A stretch of DNA of 64,000 nt from Diaphorobacter nitroreducens (GCA_003755025.1 RJVL01000008.1:124001-188000), one strand, 5' to 3'; shown: positions 41,071 to 51,022, numbered from the stretch's first letter. Notes: generated from the letters alone by a model not told the origin. Program-made: numbers and translations.

Positions 41071-41106
41071 AAAAGGCGCTGTGACTTGCGTTGCAGCGCC
41101 TTTTTT
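41071..41106 (+). terminator. Intrinsic terminator after mmsB
   Basis: AAAAGGCGCTG pairs with CAGCGCCTTTT around a 12-base loop, then a T-run TTTTTTATTTT. It closes the valine-catabolic run. Confidence 0.9.
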
Positions 41107-41108
41107 AT

Positions 41109-41365
41109 TTTGAGCAGAGTGCCTTGCTGCGATCTCAAACTAGGCAAGTAGTAGGCAGGTGCTCATCCATCTATGGCCTCTTTCGACCCAACGCGGGCGA
41201 GTTGGACCGCTGACATCATCGACGGATCCTGAAAAATAACCCGCTTCACCCGGAGCGGACATCTTTCGATGCAGTTGTCTTGGGTACGGTCTCGCGGGAC
41301 CGGGGCGCGCGGCTTGGCGCGAGATCGTCGCAGCGTACCCCCGAAAACAGAGGTAGTGAGGAATT
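41109..41365. other. Non-coding spacer of 257 bp, possible remnant
   Basis: No supported gene. The stretch contains TTTCGACCCAACGCGGGCG and AGCGGACATCTTTCGA, which look like pieces of a dispersed sequence found between genes in many proteobacteria; I cannot confirm that. It is the left edge of the LysR-wrbA-MFS cassette. Confidence 0.4.
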
Positions 41366-42271
41366 TCAGACACGACACAGCACCTCCTCCCGAAAAGCCC
41401 TGCCCGCTGGTCCAAGTACGCGATCGCGCCGATGCGCAACATAGGCCTGTTCACGGGCTTCCCCTGCGGGGCCGAGGTTGCTGGCAACGAGTCGCAGAAG
41501 TCGAGCGTCGCGCAGCGCGGTTTCGACTGTCCATAGGGGCAGGCGGCCCCAGCCCACGCCCGCCTCAATTAACGCCTGCTTCGCTTCCTGCGTACCGACG
41601 CGCCACGTCCGGGGAGACAGCACATTGAAGTCACGCCTCGCTGACAGCGGGGTGGGATCGATCAGGACGATCTGCAGGTGCTCGCCAATATCGTCCGCGC
41701 TCAGGCGCTTGCGCGCGCGCAGCGACGCACCCAGCCGGTGGCTGGATGACACGACGGGCACGATCGGGACCGTCGTCAGCGGCTCCTTCTTGACCCGCGG
41801 ATCGTGCAGGTCGTTGCCGACCGTGATGGCCACGGAACAGCGGCCCTCGAGCAATGCGTCGAGTGGACCGCCAAGCGGGGCGACTTGCAGTTGGACACGG
41901 ACGCTCGGATACCGCGCGTGCACGGCCTGCAATGCGGCACAGGCCAGGGGCAGCGGAAACAGCGTGTCGACGATGACGGATAACTCCAGCTCCAGCCCTT
42001 GGCTCACGCCCTGGGCGCGAGCGCGCATGGTGTCCACCTTTAGCAGCACCGCGCGTGCGTCCTCTAGCAGCGCGGTCCCGGCAGGCGTCAAAACCGGCCT
42101 GCGCCCGTCGCGGTCGAAGAGCGCAATACCCAACTCCTGCTCCAGGCTCGCCACCGCGTGGCTGACGGCCGACTGCGCTCGTCGCAAGCGGGCAGCGCCG
42201 GCGCGAAAGCCGCCCGCTTCGGCGATGGCCACAAAAGTTCGTAATTGACCCAGTGTGAGGGCGTCGATCAT
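41366..42271 (-). CDS. LysR family transcriptional regulator
   Basis: A 301-residue LTTR with helix-turn-helix at ~5-62 (LGQLRTFVAIAEAGGFRAGA, RRAQSAVSHAVASLEQELGI) and a substrate domain. It is divergent from the wrbA-like gene across ~101 bp with the dyad at 42272-42290, so it probably controls the quinone reductase/MFS operon. Inducer unknown; a quinone or electrophile is plausible from the target genes. Confidence 0.92.
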   Translation of the reverse strand: MIDALTLGQLRTFVAIAEAGGFRAGAARLRRAQSAVSHAVASLEQELGIALFDRDGRRPVLTPAGTALLEDARAVLLKVDTMRARAQGVSQGLELELSVIVDTLFPLPLACAALQAVHARYPSVRVQLQVAPLGGPLDALLEGRCSVAITVGNDLHDPRVKKEPLTTVPIVPVVSSSHRLGASLRARKRLSADDIGEHLQIVLIDPTPLSARRDFNVLSPRTWRVGTQEAKQALIEAGVGWGRLPLWTVETALRDARLLRLVASNLGPAGEAREQAYVAHRRDRVLGPAGRAFREEVLCRV

Positions 42272-42290
42272 TGATCCACTCTTTAGATCA
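42272..42290. promoter_or_regulatory. Dyad between the LysR gene and wrbA
   Basis: TGATC, nine bases, GATCA: a perfect 5-9-5 inverted repeat directly before the LysR start, of the T-N11-A type expected of an LTTR box. Likely autoregulatory and shared by the divergent promoter. Confidence 0.55.
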
Positions 42291-42372
42291 TTTTGAGCGA
42301 AATTATGTGACTTTCATTGATCGGACGTTGGACCCATAGTCGCACAACCAACTCAAAAGAAAGGAATTCAGG

Positions 42373-43011
42373 ATGCCTATCCGTCCACGTGTGCTGGTTC
42401 TGTACTACTCCTCGTACGGGCACGTCGAAACCCTGGCGCAGGCCGTGCGCGACGGTGCGCGCGAGGCGGGCGCGCAGGCCGACCTCAAACGCGTGCCGGA
42501 ACTCGTGCCTCCATCGGTTGCGGAGCGGGCTGGCTATCGGCTCGAACAGGCCGCACCGGTCGCCCGGGTCGAAGAGCTGGCCGACTACGACGCGATCCTG
42601 TTCGGCACGCCGACGCGCTTTGGCACGATGGCCGCCCAGATGAAGAACTTCTTGGACCAGGCCGGTGGCCTCTGGGCACGCGACGCGCTCGTCGGCAAGG
42701 TAGGCAGCGTCTTCACATCCACGGGCTCGCAGCACGGCGGTCAGGAAGCCACGCTGCTCACGACGCACGTGGTGCTGCTGCACCTGGGCATGCTGCTGGT
42801 CGGCCTCCCCTATACCTTCAAGGGGCAGAACCGCATGGACGAAGTGACCGGAGGCAGCCCCTATGGCGCTTCGACGATCGCCGATGATGGCGAAGGTGGC
42901 AACCGCCTGCCGAGCCCGAACGAGCTGGAAGGCGCGCGCTTCCAGGGCGCGCACGTCGCTCGCGTCACCCATGATTTGTTGCTCGGCCGGCTCCACCGGG
43001 AAGCGGCATGA
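42373..43011 (+). CDS. wrbA: NAD(P)H:quinone oxidoreductase, WrbA type
   Basis: A 212-residue flavodoxin-fold FMN enzyme that reduces quinones by two electrons. FMN loops are [38 protein letters not shown] and [12 protein letters not shown], all WrbA signatures. Length is as expected. The ATG at 42373 follows AAAGGAATTC. Its stop overlaps the MFS start by four bases. It fits a response to toxic quinones. Confidence 0.94.
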   Translation: MPIRPRVLVLYYSSYGHVETLAQAVRDGAREAGAQADLKRVPELVPPSVAERAGYRLEQAAPVARVEELADYDAILFGTPTRFGTMAAQMKNFLDQAGGLWARDALVGKVGSVFTSTGSQHGGQEATLLTTHVVLLHLGMLLVGLPYTFKGQNRMDEVTGGSPYGASTIADDGEGGNRLPSPNELEGARFQGAHVARVTHDLLLGRLHREAA

Positions 43012-44228
43012 CGGGCGCGCTCCCGACGTCGCCCTGGCCCGCTACCTTGTTGCTGGTCGGGGCTGGCATTGTCTCGGCCGTACAGGTGGGCAAGGCGCCC
43101 GCCGCGTTGCAGGCTGTGCAGACGGCGCTGGCCATGCCGCTATCGCAAGCCGCGTGGCTGCTGTCCGCCTTCGGCGTCGTCGGGGCGATGTTCGGTATCG
43201 CCATCGGACTGGTGGCAGATCGGCTCGGCGCGCGCCGCGCACTGATCGCCGGCCTGCTCCTGCAGGGCGTCGCATCGGCCGCTGGCGCCATGGCCCAAGG
43301 CCCCGTGCTGCTGATCACAAGCCGCGTCGTGGAGGGCGTTGGCTTCCTTGGTGCGATCGTGGCGGCCCCCGCCCTCATTGCACACATCGCGCGGGGACGC
43401 GGCGCCTCTGGCCCGTTGGGTGCCTGGAGCACCTTCATGCCGGTTGGCATGGCACTCATCCTCTTTGCGTCCCCCTGCTTGCTCTTGTACGGCTGGCGCG
43501 CGCTGTGGTGGGTGGGCAGCGCCGCCGCCCTGGTCTTCGCCTGCGCCGTGGCGTTGCACGCGCCCCACGTAGCGGCTGCGCGGGACAACGCAAGCACCGC
43601 GGCTTTGCTGCGCCAAACGCTGCTGGCGCGGGGGCCAATCTGCCTGCTGCTGCTGTTCATGCTCTATGCCGGGGCATGGTTTGCTCTGTTCGGGCTGCTG
43701 CCGGTCGTCCTGCAGGACGGGCTGGCGCCCTCGCCGGCTCGGGCGAACGCGCTCACTGCGCTTGCCATCGGCGCGGGTGCAGTGGGCAACCTGCTGGGCG
43801 GGGCGTTGGTTGCGCACGGGGCACGACCGTCTTCTGCCTTGGCCTGGGCATTCGGTGCCAGCGCAGTGCTTGCGTTGGTCGTGGCGACAGCACCGCTCGG
43901 CCCCGCATGGCGTTTCGGCCTGGTCGTAGTCTTTGCAGTGATTTCTGGAATCGTGCCTCCCGCGCTTTTCGCGGAGGCTCCGTCACAGGCACCGCATCCC
44001 AATGCAGTGGGTGCGACCCTGGGAATGATGATGCAGGGCAACAACCTGGGCCTGGTCGCGGGTCCACCCGCCGCAGCCGCCCTCACCGCAGCAGGCGGAT
44101 GGCCCGCGTTGGGAGCTGGGGTCGCCGCCGCCGCCCTCGCGGCCGTCGCGGTGGCGTGGTGGTTGCTGCCGCGAACCGAACGCAGCCTGGAAGCACCTTG
44201 GAGTCGAATCTCGCATGACCACCGATAG
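43008..44228 (+). CDS. MFS transporter (drug or metabolite exporter type)
   Basis: A 406-residue major facilitator with about 12 transmembrane segments. Motif A-like sequence [20 protein letters not shown] follows TM2, as in DHA1-like and CynX-type proteins. Substrate is unknown; with wrbA and a LysR gene an exporter of a quinone or aromatic compound is plausible. The ATG overlaps the wrbA stop (ATGA), so translation is coupled. The last 14 bases overlap the next gene. Confidence 0.92.
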   Translation: MTGALPTSPWPATLLLVGAGIVSAVQVGKAPAALQAVQTALAMPLSQAAWLLSAFGVVGAMFGIAIGLVADRLGARRALIAGLLLQGVASAAGAMAQGPVLLITSRVVEGVGFLGAIVAAPALIAHIARGRGASGPLGAWSTFMPVGMALILFASPCLLLYGWRALWWVGSAAALVFACAVALHAPHVAAARDNASTAALLRQTLLARGPICLLLLFMLYAGAWFALFGLLPVVLQDGLAPSPARANALTALAIGAGAVGNLLGGALVAHGARPSSALAWAFGASAVLALVVATAPLGPAWRFGLVVVFAVISGIVPPALFAEAPSQAPHPNAVGATLGMMMQGNNLGLVAGPPAAAALTAAGGWPALGAGVAAAALAAVAVAWWLLPRTERSLEAPWSRISHDHR

Positions 44229-44601
44229 ACAAACCAGCCCCATCCTTCTTCGCAATACCCTGGCTTTTGACCGGCAACATGTGGCCGAATTCAAGCGCGC
44301 CATCGTCAACGCGGTCGAGTTTGCAAATCAGCACGCCCCCCAGTTGATGGTTCAGACTTACGTCGACGATGAGAACGGCCTCTGCTACAGCTTCCAGCTG
44401 TTTCAAGACTCCGAAGCGGTTCTCCGCCATTGGCAAGTGTCTGACCCCAGCATTGCCGGGGTGATGAAGTACTGCGTCATCCGCAGCTTGGAGGTTTATG
44501 GCGACGCCAGCAAAGCCGTGCGTGACGGGATTCTGAACGCAGTCGGTGACGCCAGCGTTTCCTTCACGCCGGCATTTGTCGGGTTCTCTCGCCTTGGTTG
44601 A
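44215..44601 (+). CDS. Hypothetical protein, possibly ABM-like dimeric alpha/beta-barrel
   Basis: A 128-residue soluble protein. The order of strands and helices (RNTLAFDRQHVAEFKRAIVN, LMVQTYVDDENGLCYSFQLF, SEAVLRHWQVSDPSIAGVM) resembles an antibiotic-biosynthesis-monooxygenase fold, but key residues are not clear, so the family is uncertain. It overlaps the end of the MFS gene by 14 bases in another frame, indicating co-transcription with wrbA and the exporter. It may process the exported or reduced compound. Confidence 0.75.
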   Translation: MTTDRQTSPILLRNTLAFDRQHVAEFKRAIVNAVEFANQHAPQLMVQTYVDDENGLCYSFQLFQDSEAVLRHWQVSDPSIAGVMKYCVIRSLEVYGDASKAVRDGILNAVGDASVSFTPAFVGFSRLG

Positions 44602-44672
44602 AGCGGGCTAACAATGCCCTGGCTTTGCTCCTCTACCGAAACTCTTTATAAAACAATCGGTTAGATAGAAAT

Positions 44673-45059
44673 TCAAGCCATCGCCATCCACTCTTGTACG
44701 CAATGGCGGGCCAGCGCCGTCACCCAGCAGGGCTCCCCCGGTACGAAGGCAATCCCGTACCGCGGGCTGACCAGAAACCCGGCGCGGTCGAATGCCCGGT
44801 CATCGCTCGATTGCACAAACACGGCCAGGTCACGGAACGGCACGGCCACGGTGCCCAGGTGCAGCGCTTCCGCGCGGGCGGTCACCTCTTCCAGGCGGCC
44901 ACTGTCCTGAAAGCGGTAGACCACGTCGCCATAGTCCAGCGCGGTCAGGTCGACGTTGTTGCGCGACTCGCTGCGTGGCTGGCCGTGGGCGCGGATGATG
45001 TCGCCGCGCGTGGCGGTGAGGGGCACGCCATTCACGCTTTCGTAGGGTTGCAGGTGCAT
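44673..45059 (-). CDS. Hypothetical protein, 128 aa
   Basis: Not recognised. A soluble alpha/beta protein with sequence such as GVPLTATRGDIIRAHGQPRS, VDLTALDYGDVVYRFQDSGR, VPFRDLAVFVQSSDDRAFDR and VSPRYGIAFVPGEPCWVTAL. It has no signal peptide and no catalytic motif. The ATG at 45059 gives a natural start (MHLQPYESVNG); the frame stays open further upstream. It is divergent from trpB and converges on the MFS operon. Possibly similar to small SMI1-like or immunity-type proteins, but not convincingly. Confidence 0.65.
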   Translation of the reverse strand: MHLQPYESVNGVPLTATRGDIIRAHGQPRSESRNNVDLTALDYGDVVYRFQDSGRLEEVTARAEALHLGTVAVPFRDLAVFVQSSDDRAFDRAGFLVSPRYGIAFVPGEPCWVTALARHCVQEWMAMA

Positions 45060-45121
45060 GGTCGATTCTGTGGCGGCGCGGCGGCGCGCGGCAACCGGGG
45101 GCGTGTATCGAACCGTGAGGC

Positions 45122-45151
45122 GCAACACGCGCGTATATTGCCCCGTGTTGC
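45122..45151. promoter_or_regulatory. Inverted repeat upstream of trpB
   Basis: GCAACACG and CGTGTTGC form a perfect 8-bp inverted repeat around 14 bases that contain TATATT. Located in the 215-bp divergent region, 124 bases before trpB. Candidate operator or promoter-proximal hairpin. Confidence 0.35.
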
Positions 45152-45200
45152 CGTTGGCGGGCCGTAAGCACCCCGCAATGGTTCAGCATGAAAATGCCGC

Positions 45201-45245
45201 CCAGCACCCGTCTGAAAAGCGCGGGCAGCTATCAAAATCGAAGTT
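45201..45245 (-). repeat. Comamonad-type palindromic repeat, copy 11 (reverse)
   Basis: CCAGCACCCGTCTGAAAAGC, then GCGGGCAGCTATCAAAATCG, then AAGTT. Right half conserved. It ends 30 bases before the trpB start and so would be in the trpB leader. Confidence 0.65.
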
Positions 45246-45274
45246 CTTTCAACCACCCTCCTCCTTTGACTGCG

Positions 45275-46483
45275 ATGACAGCCTCCACCGACTTCGCCCC
45301 CATGCCCGATGCCGCCGGCTTCTTTGGCCCCTACGGCGGGCAGCTTGTGCCGCCGCACCTGAAAGCCGCCATGGACGACATCGCCGCGGCCTATGCCGAG
45401 ATCACGCAGCGCAAGGACTTCCAGGACGAGCTGGCACAGCTGTTTGCCGATTACGTGGGCCGGCCCAGCCCGATCTTTCATGCCAAGCGCCTGTCGGGCC
45501 TGCTGGGCGGCGCGCAGATCCACCTCAAGCGCGAGGACCTGAACCACACCGGCGCGCACAAGATCAACCACTGCCTGGGCGAGGCGCTGCTGGCCAAGTT
45601 CATGGGCAAGAAGAAGGTGATCGCCGAGACGGGCGCCGGCCAGCACGGCGTGGCGCTGGCCACGGCCTGTGCGCTGGTGGGCATTCCGTGCGAGATCCAC
45701 ATGGGCCAGGTGGACATCGAGAAGGAGCACCCCAACGTCACCAAGATGCGCATTCTGGGCTGCAAGCTGGTGGCAGTGACGCGCGACGCGGCCACGCTGA
45801 AGGAGGCGGTGGACAGCGCCTTCGAGGAGTACCTGACCAACCCCACCGACTACCTGTACGCCATCGGCTCGGTGGTGGGGCCGCACCCGTTTCCGATGAT
45901 GGTGCGCGACTTCCAGAGCATCATCGGCCGCGAGGCGCGCGAACAGTTCCAGGCCAGGCACGGCCGCCTGCCCGACTACGTGACCGCCTGCGTGGGCGGC
46001 GGCAGCAATGCCATGGGCATGTTCACCGCCTTCCTGGGCGATACCGATGTGAAGCTGGTGGGCGTGGAGCCCTCGGGCGAAGGCACCGACAAGCCCGGCC
46101 GGCACGCGGCCACGCTGAGCATGGGCCAGCCCGGTGAGATCCACGGCATGAAGTGCTATGTGCTGGAGGATGCGCCGGGCGTGCCCGCCGCCGTGCACAG
46201 CATTGCCTCGGGCCTGGACTACCCCGGCGTGGGCCCGCAGCACAGCTATCTGAAGGACATTGGCCGCGTGCAGTACGAAGCCGTGACCGACAAGGAATGT
46301 CTGGACGCGTTCATGCAGCTGTCGCGCGTGGAAGGGATCATCCCCGCGCTGGAGAGCGCCCATGCCGTGGCCTGGGCCATCCGCGTGGCGCCCACGCTGC
46401 CTCAGGACCAGCACATCCTGGTCAACCTGTCGGGCCGCGGCGACAAGGATGCGGATTACGTCGCCAAGGTACTGGGGCTTTGA
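45275..46483 (+). CDS. trpB: Tryptophan synthase beta chain (stand-alone TrpB)
   Basis: A 402-residue PLP enzyme that condenses indole with serine to tryptophan. The PLP lysine is K96 in [20 protein letters not shown], the phosphate-binding block is [12 protein letters not shown], and GRPSPIFHA and [20 protein letters not shown] match TrpB1. Alpha subunit and other trp genes are absent, so this is an isolated copy; another trpB is probably elsewhere in an operon with trpA. It might serve indole salvage. It follows a palindromic repeat and is upstream of yggL. Confidence 0.93.
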   Translation: MTASTDFAPMPDAAGFFGPYGGQLVPPHLKAAMDDIAAAYAEITQRKDFQDELAQLFADYVGRPSPIFHAKRLSGLLGGAQIHLKREDLNHTGAHKINHCLGEALLAKFMGKKKVIAETGAGQHGVALATACALVGIPCEIHMGQVDIEKEHPNVTKMRILGCKLVAVTRDAATLKEAVDSAFEEYLTNPTDYLYAIGSVVGPHPFPMMVRDFQSIIGREAREQFQARHGRLPDYVTACVGGGSNAMGMFTAFLGDTDVKLVGVEPSGEGTDKPGRHAATLSMGQPGEIHGMKCYVLEDAPGVPAAVHSIASGLDYPGVGPQHSYLKDIGRVQYEAVTDKECLDAFMQLSRVEGIIPALESAHAVAWAIRVAPTLPQDQHILVNLSGRGDKDADYVAKVLGL

Positions 46484-46550
46484 CGGGCGGGCGCGGCGCG
46501 TGTTCTGCCATCATGCCGCCCTTGATTCACTGAACTGAGAGAACCTGACC

Positions 46551-46889
46551 ATGGCACTGCCACCCAACAAGCAACGCAGCCGCCGCCTTCGCAAGAAGAT
46601 GCGCGTGGCCGAGTTTCAGGAATTCGGCTTCGAGTACGAGCTGAAGGTCAAGCAGGAGCTGACGCCCGAGCAAGAGGAGGCGCTGATGGACCGCTTCGTG
46701 CGGGACCTGCTGGTGCCCCGCAATCTGGCGGCCGCCGGCTGGGTGCGCGAAGGCTTCGTGACGGCCTTCGTGCGCGGCTCCGCCACCGAGGACGACCGCC
46801 AAGCCACGCAGGCCTGGCTGGCTGCACAGCCCGAGGTGGCCGAGGCCACGGTGAGCGAGCTGAAGGACGCCTGGTACGTGCAAGACTGA
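46551..46889 (+). CDS. yggL: YggL family (DUF469) protein
   Basis: A 112-residue soluble basic/acidic protein: KQRSRRLRKKMRVAEFQEFG and VRDLLVPRNLAAAGWVREGF are the DUF469 blocks. It is linked to ribosomes in other gammaproteobacteria; the role here is unknown. It begins 67 bases after trpB in the same direction. Confidence 0.92.
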   Translation: MALPPNKQRSRRLRKKMRVAEFQEFGFEYELKVKQELTPEQEEALMDRFVRDLLVPRNLAAAGWVREGFVTAFVRGSATEDDRQATQAWLAAQPEVAEATVSELKDAWYVQD

Positions 46890-46945
46890 TCTGCGCACCA
46901 CAGGGTAGCCGCGCAGTGCTGGGCTGGCGTCAGCCAGAAGGTTTC

Positions 46946-47002
46946 AAGCCTTTTTGGCCTCTAGCCTTTGACCAGCAAGCGCCAGCAGCTATCAAAACAG
47001 AA
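46946..47002 (-). repeat. Comamonad-type palindromic repeat, copy 12 (reverse)
   Basis: TTTTTGGCCTCTAGCCTTTG, then ACCAGCAAGCGCCAGCAG, then CTATCAAAACAG. Reverse form, well conserved at both ends. It lies downstream of yggL, next to a strong hairpin at 47008-47040. Confidence 0.8.
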
Positions 47003-47007
47003 GCGAA

Positions 47008-47040
47008 ACAGCCGCCAACCCCCACGGGGGTGGCGGCTGT
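47008..47040. terminator. Strong hairpin between convergent yggL and SMP-30 genes
   Basis: ACAGCCGCCA pairs with TGGCGGCTGT, then CCCCC with GGGGG beyond a one-base bulge, loop AC. Only a short T-run follows on either strand. It sits in the 285-bp gap between convergent genes and may act bidirectionally. Confidence 0.65.
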
Positions 47041-47174
47041 TGCCGTTGATGCGGTGCGTTCGTGCGAACGGGGCGGTTGGCTCAGTACACCGTGATCCTT
47101 GCGGCCCTGATGACCTGGGTCGCACGGGGCGGCCCCTGCCCTCTGGCGGGCGCCCGCCACGGGGACGTTCGCAC

Positions 47175-48233
47175 TCAGACAGCGCCGCGCGCCTCCACGT
47201 AAAGCGCGTAGATCGAATGGCTGCTGGCCATGAACAGGCGGTTGTTCTTGGCACCCCCAAAACACAGGTTGGCACAACGCTCAGGCAGCCGGATGTGGCC
47301 AATGGCTTTGCCTTCGGGGTTGAAGACCATCACGCCATCCAGGTCCGCCGGGTTGGCGCCCACGGCGCCGTTGCTGCCCCACCCGCACCAGAGGTTGCCG
47401 AACTCGTCGCACTTGATGCCGTCCAGGGCACCCGGGCCGCCCGCGTCGATGTGCAGACGCTTGCCGGACAGCCGCCCGCCCGGGCCCACATCGTAGGCCC
47501 ACACCACGCGATGCGGCTGGTGGCGGCCCTCGACGATGTAGAGCACCTTCTCATCGGGCGAAAAGCACAGGCCATTGGCACCTGCCAGGTCGCCCAGCAC
47601 CTGGCTGACCTTTGCGCCGGCCGGGTCGATGCGGTAGACGCCGTGCGGCAGCTCTGGCGCGGCCTTTTCGCCCTCCCAATGACCGGCGATGCCGAACGGC
47701 GGGTCGGTAAACCAGACCGCGCCGTCCTTGCTGCAAATGATGTCGTTGGGTGAGTTGAAGCGCTTGCCGTTGTAGCCATCGGCCAGCACGGTGATGCTTC
47801 CGTCGTACTCGGTGCGCGTGATACGGCGCGTCAGGTGCTCGCAGGTCAGCAGCCGGCCCTGGCGGTCGCGCGCGAGGCCGTTGGAAAAGTTGGAGGGCTG
47901 GCGGAATACGCCCCACGCACCGGTGGCCTCATCCCAGCGCATGATGCGGTTGTTCGGAATGTCGGATACCAGCAGGTAGCGCCCGTCCCCGAACCACACG
48001 GGCCCTTCGGCCCAACGCATGCCGGTGGCGATCTGCTCCACGCTGCTGCTGTAGATGCGGTACTTGGCGAACTGCGGGTCCAGCACCTGCACCGATGGGT
48101 CGGGGTAACGCTGCTGGGGCTTGAATTCAAAACTCTGCGCCGTGGCAGCACCTGCGGCCGTGGCGACCACCGCGCCGGCCAGGAAATGGCGCCGCGTGGC
48201 AGCGCGGGGCGCCGCATTCTTCTCGTGAGGCAT
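47175..48233 (-). CDS. SMP-30/gluconolactonase/LRE family protein with Tat signal
   Basis: A 352-residue beta-propeller lactonase. The twin-arginine signal ATRRHFLAG (RR at 14-15) sends it folded to the periplasm. The propeller carries GPVWFGDGRYLLVSDIPNNR, NDIICSKDGAVWFTDPPFGI and DGIKCDEFGNLWCGWG, with the metal-binding Glu, Asn and Asp of the family. It opens aldonolactones. It is last in the minus operon with the enolase, Bug and GarD genes and may open sugar lactones for the diacid pathway. Confidence 0.92.
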   Translation of the reverse strand: MPHEKNAAPRAATRRHFLAGAVVATAAGAATAQSFEFKPQQRYPDPSVQVLDPQFAKYRIYSSSVEQIATGMRWAEGPVWFGDGRYLLVSDIPNNRIMRWDEATGAWGVFRQPSNFSNGLARDRQGRLLTCEHLTRRITRTEYDGSITVLADGYNGKRFNSPNDIICSKDGAVWFTDPPFGIAGHWEGEKAAPELPHGVYRIDPAGAKVSQVLGDLAGANGLCFSPDEKVLYIVEGRHQPHRVVWAYDVGPGGRLSGKRLHIDAGGPGALDGIKCDEFGNLWCGWGSNGAVGANPADLDGVMVFNPEGKAIGHIRLPERCANLCFGGAKNNRLFMASSHSIYALYVEARGAV

Positions 48234-48282
48234 TTCGGGATCTCCGTTGTGGGTTTTGCCGGGGGTGGGTCGAACAAGCAGG

Positions 48283-49845
48283 TCAGGTCACCGGCGCTGG
48301 GTTGAACAGCACGAGCTGGTTGGCCAGCTTCCAGTGCTCGGCCCAGGTCTTTTTGCGGCCGCTGGCCACGTCGAGCATGAGGTGGAACAACTCCCAGCCC
48401 ACTTCTTCGATGGTGGCCTGCCCGTCTGCGATGCGGCCGGCGTTCACATCCATCAGGTCGTGCCAACGCCGGGCCAAATCGCTGCGCGTGGCCACCTTGA
48501 TCACCGGCACCTGCGCAAGCCCATAAGGCGTGCCGCGCCCCGTGGTGAACACGTGCAGGTTCATGCCCGCCGCCAGTTGCAGCGTGCCGCAGATGAAGTC
48601 GCTGGCGGGGGTGGCCGCGTAGATCAATCCTTTTTGCACCGCCTTTTCGCCCGGTGCCACCACGCCGGCGATGGGCGCGCTACCGCTCTTGACGATGGAG
48701 CCCATGGCCTTCTCGACGATGTTCGACAGCCCCCCCTTCTTGTTGCCCGGCGTGGTGTTGGCACTGCGGTCCACGCGGCCGCGTGCCAGGTAGGCGTCGT
48801 ACCAGACCATCTGGTCGATCAGGGCCTGCGCCACCTCGGGCGTGGCCGCACGTGCGGTGAGCTGGTCGATGCCGTCACGCACCTCGGTCACCTCGCTGAA
48901 CATCACCGTGGCGCCGGCGCGCACCAGCAAATCGGTGCAAAAGCCCACGGCCGGGTTGGCGGTCACACCGCTGAAGGCATCGCTGCCGCCGCACTGTACG
49001 CCCACCACCAGTTCGCTGGCAGGCACCGTCTCGCGCCGACGTGCGTTCAGGCGCTTCAGGTGCTCGTCGGCCTGGCGCAAGATGGAGTCGACCATGGACA
49101 TAAAGCCCACATGGGCTTCATCCTGCAGGCACACCACGTCCAGCGGTGCCTCCTGCAGGGTACGCTGGTCCACCAGAGCAATGGCGCCAGGCGGCATGAG
49201 GCGCTCGGGCTGCAGCTTCTCGCAGCCCAGGCTGACCACCATCACCTCGCCGCCGAAGTTCGGGTTGAGGCTGATGTTGCGCAGCGTGCGGATGGGTACC
49301 GCCGCGTCCGGCGCGTCGATGGCGACACCGCAGCCGTAGCCATGCTCCAGCGCCACCACGTCGTCCACGTTCGGGTACTTGGGCAGCAACTCGGCCTTGA
49401 TGCGCTGCACGGCAAAGTCCGTCACCCCGGCCACGCACTGCACCGTCTGGGTGATTGCAAGGATGTTGCGCGTGCCCACGGAGCCATCGGCGTTGCGGTA
49501 GCCCTCGAAGGTGTAGCCCGCCAGCGGCTCCATCGGCGTCGGCTTGGCGGTGGCGATGGGCAGGCCGTCCAGCGCACGCGCATCGGGCATCTGCAACAGG
49601 CGCTCGTGCACCCAGCTACCAGCCGCTATGAACTTGAGGGCATAGCCGATGACCACGTTGTAGCGGCGCACGGCACCGCCCTCGGGGATGTCTTCCAGCG
49701 CCACCTTGTGCGCCTGCGGCACCTTGTCCACCAGCACCTGGCCGCCGGGCAGCCGGGTGCCAGCAGGCAGGCCGCCATCGTTGGCCACGATGGCGACGTT
49801 GTCGGCCGGGTGCATGGCGATGCAAAGCGGGGCTTGTGTACTCAT
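48283..49845 (-). CDS. garD: Galactarate dehydratase (GarD/UxaA family)
   Basis: A 520-residue iron-dependent altronate/galactarate dehydratase. N-terminal SAF domain (~1-90), then the catalytic part with [43 protein letters not shown] and [20 protein letters not shown], the GarD blocks with conserved Cys and His. It removes water from galactarate to give 5-dehydro-4-deoxyglucarate, the KdgD substrate encoded at 54394. Galactarate rather than altronate is inferred from the island. The ATG at 49845 follows GGAAAAGAC. Confidence 0.9.
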   Translation of the reverse strand: MSTQAPLCIAMHPADNVAIVANDGGLPAGTRLPGGQVLVDKVPQAHKVALEDIPEGGAVRRYNVVIGYALKFIAAGSWVHERLLQMPDARALDGLPIATAKPTPMEPLAGYTFEGYRNADGSVGTRNILAITQTVQCVAGVTDFAVQRIKAELLPKYPNVDDVVALEHGYGCGVAIDAPDAAVPIRTLRNISLNPNFGGEVMVVSLGCEKLQPERLMPPGAIALVDQRTLQEAPLDVVCLQDEAHVGFMSMVDSILRQADEHLKRLNARRRETVPASELVVGVQCGGSDAFSGVTANPAVGFCTDLLVRAGATVMFSEVTEVRDGIDQLTARAATPEVAQALIDQMVWYDAYLARGRVDRSANTTPGNKKGGLSNIVEKAMGSIVKSGSAPIAGVVAPGEKAVQKGLIYAATPASDFICGTLQLAAGMNLHVFTTGRGTPYGLAQVPVIKVATRSDLARRWHDLMDVNAGRIADGQATIEEVGWELFHLMLDVASGRKKTWAEHWKLANQLVLFNPAPVT

Positions 49846-49986
49846 ACCAATGTCTTTTCCAGTTTCCATGGCGCTACGGCCGCCCGCGGGCTATGAAGCT
49901 GACGCCTGCAACCAGGTTGCCGTGCAAGGGCTACCCGGCAACGGGGCGGCATCTCCGTTAGCGAAAGGCGTGCGGCCGCTCAGGGG

Positions 49987-50991
49987 TCATTCCGCCTTTA
50001 TGCCTGCGGCCTTGATCACCTGCGCCCACTTGGCCACCTCGGCTTTCTGGAATGTGGCCAGTTCGGCGGGCGTCATGGTGGATGGCACCATGCCGAAGGC
50101 TTTGAGGCGCGCCTGGACTTCCGGGGTGGCGACGATCTTCATGATCTCGGCGTGCAGTCGGTCCACGATGGGCTTGGGTGTGCCGGCGGGCGCGAACACG
50201 GCCTGCCAGGAGCCCATGTCGAAGCCTTTTTCTCCGGCTTCGGCAATGGTGGGCACGTCGGGCAGCGACTCCACGCGTTTGGAGCTGGTCACGGCGATGG
50301 GGCGCAGCTTGCCCGACTGGATGTGCGGGCCTACGACCAGGGCGGTGTCGAACATCATGTCCACCTGGCCACCGATCACGTCCTGCACGGCCGGGCCGCT
50401 GCCCTTGTACGGCACATGCGTGAACTTCACGCCCGTCTGATAGGCCAGCAGCTCCAGCGCCATGTGGTTGGAGGTGCCGCTGCCGGGCGACGCCGAGGAC
50501 AGGCCGCCCGCCGCGGCCTTGGCCTTGCTGGCGGCGAGCACTTCCGCAAGCGTCTTGTACGGGCTGGCGGCGGGCACCACCAGCACCAGCGGACCCGATC
50601 CCAGCATGGCAATCGGTGTGAAGGACTTGACGGGGTCGTAGTCCAGCTTTGGGTACAGGCTCACGTTGATGGCGTGCGAGCTGATGGTGCCGCCAAGGAT
50701 GGTGTAGCCGTCGGCGGGCGCGCGCGCGGCGATGGCCGATCCCACGCTGCCGCCCGCGCCGCCCTTGTTGTCAATGACCACGGGCGTGCCCAGGGCCTGG
50801 CCCAGAGGCTGGGCTACCACGCGAGCCAGCGTGTCGGTATTACCGCCGGGTGGAAAGGGCACCAGGTAGGTGATGGCCTTGCCCGCCGGCCAATTGCCCT
50901 GCGCTGCTACAGGCAGGGGGGTCAATGCGCTGCCCAGCAGCAAGGCGCTGGCGGCGGCGAGGGAGCTTTTGATCAAGGTGCGGCGTTGCAT
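49987..50991 (-). CDS. Bug/TctC-type tripartite tricarboxylate solute-binding protein
   Basis: A 334-residue periplasmic binding protein with a Tat/Sec-like signal (MQRRTLIKSSLAAASALLLG). Family blocks: ITYLVPFPPGGNTDTLARVV, VIDNKGGAGGSVGSAIAARA, VKFTHVPYKGSGPAVQDVIG and ALVVGPHIQSGKLRPIAVTS. These proteins bind carboxylate ligands; the paired TctA/TctB membrane proteins are not here. It lies between the enolase and GarD genes and likely binds a sugar diacid. A ribosome site (CCAGGAGAC) precedes the ATG. Confidence 0.92.
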   Translation of the reverse strand: MQRRTLIKSSLAAASALLLGSALTPLPVAAQGNWPAGKAITYLVPFPPGGNTDTLARVVAQPLGQALGTPVVIDNKGGAGGSVGSAIAARAPADGYTILGGTISSHAINVSLYPKLDYDPVKSFTPIAMLGSGPLVLVVPAASPYKTLAEVLAASKAKAAAGGLSSASPGSGTSNHMALELLAYQTGVKFTHVPYKGSGPAVQDVIGGQVDMMFDTALVVGPHIQSGKLRPIAVTSSKRVESLPDVPTIAEAGEKGFDMGSWQAVFAPAGTPKPIVDRLHAEIMKIVATPEVQARLKAFGMVPSTMTPAELATFQKAEVAKWAQVIKAAGIKAE

Positions 50992-51022
50992 GGGGGATGT
51001 CTCCTGGTTGGATGGAAAGGAC

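Noticed and set aside
41163-41378. Short minus-strand ORF beyond the LysR gene (71 codons)
   Set aside because: No recognisable motif and it overlaps the LysR 3' end; the region looks non-coding.
49612-49640. Sequence resembling the palindromic repeat inside garD
   Set aside because: The match is short, and the encoded residues ([12 protein letters not shown]) fit what the dehydratase family has there, so it is ordinary coding sequence.
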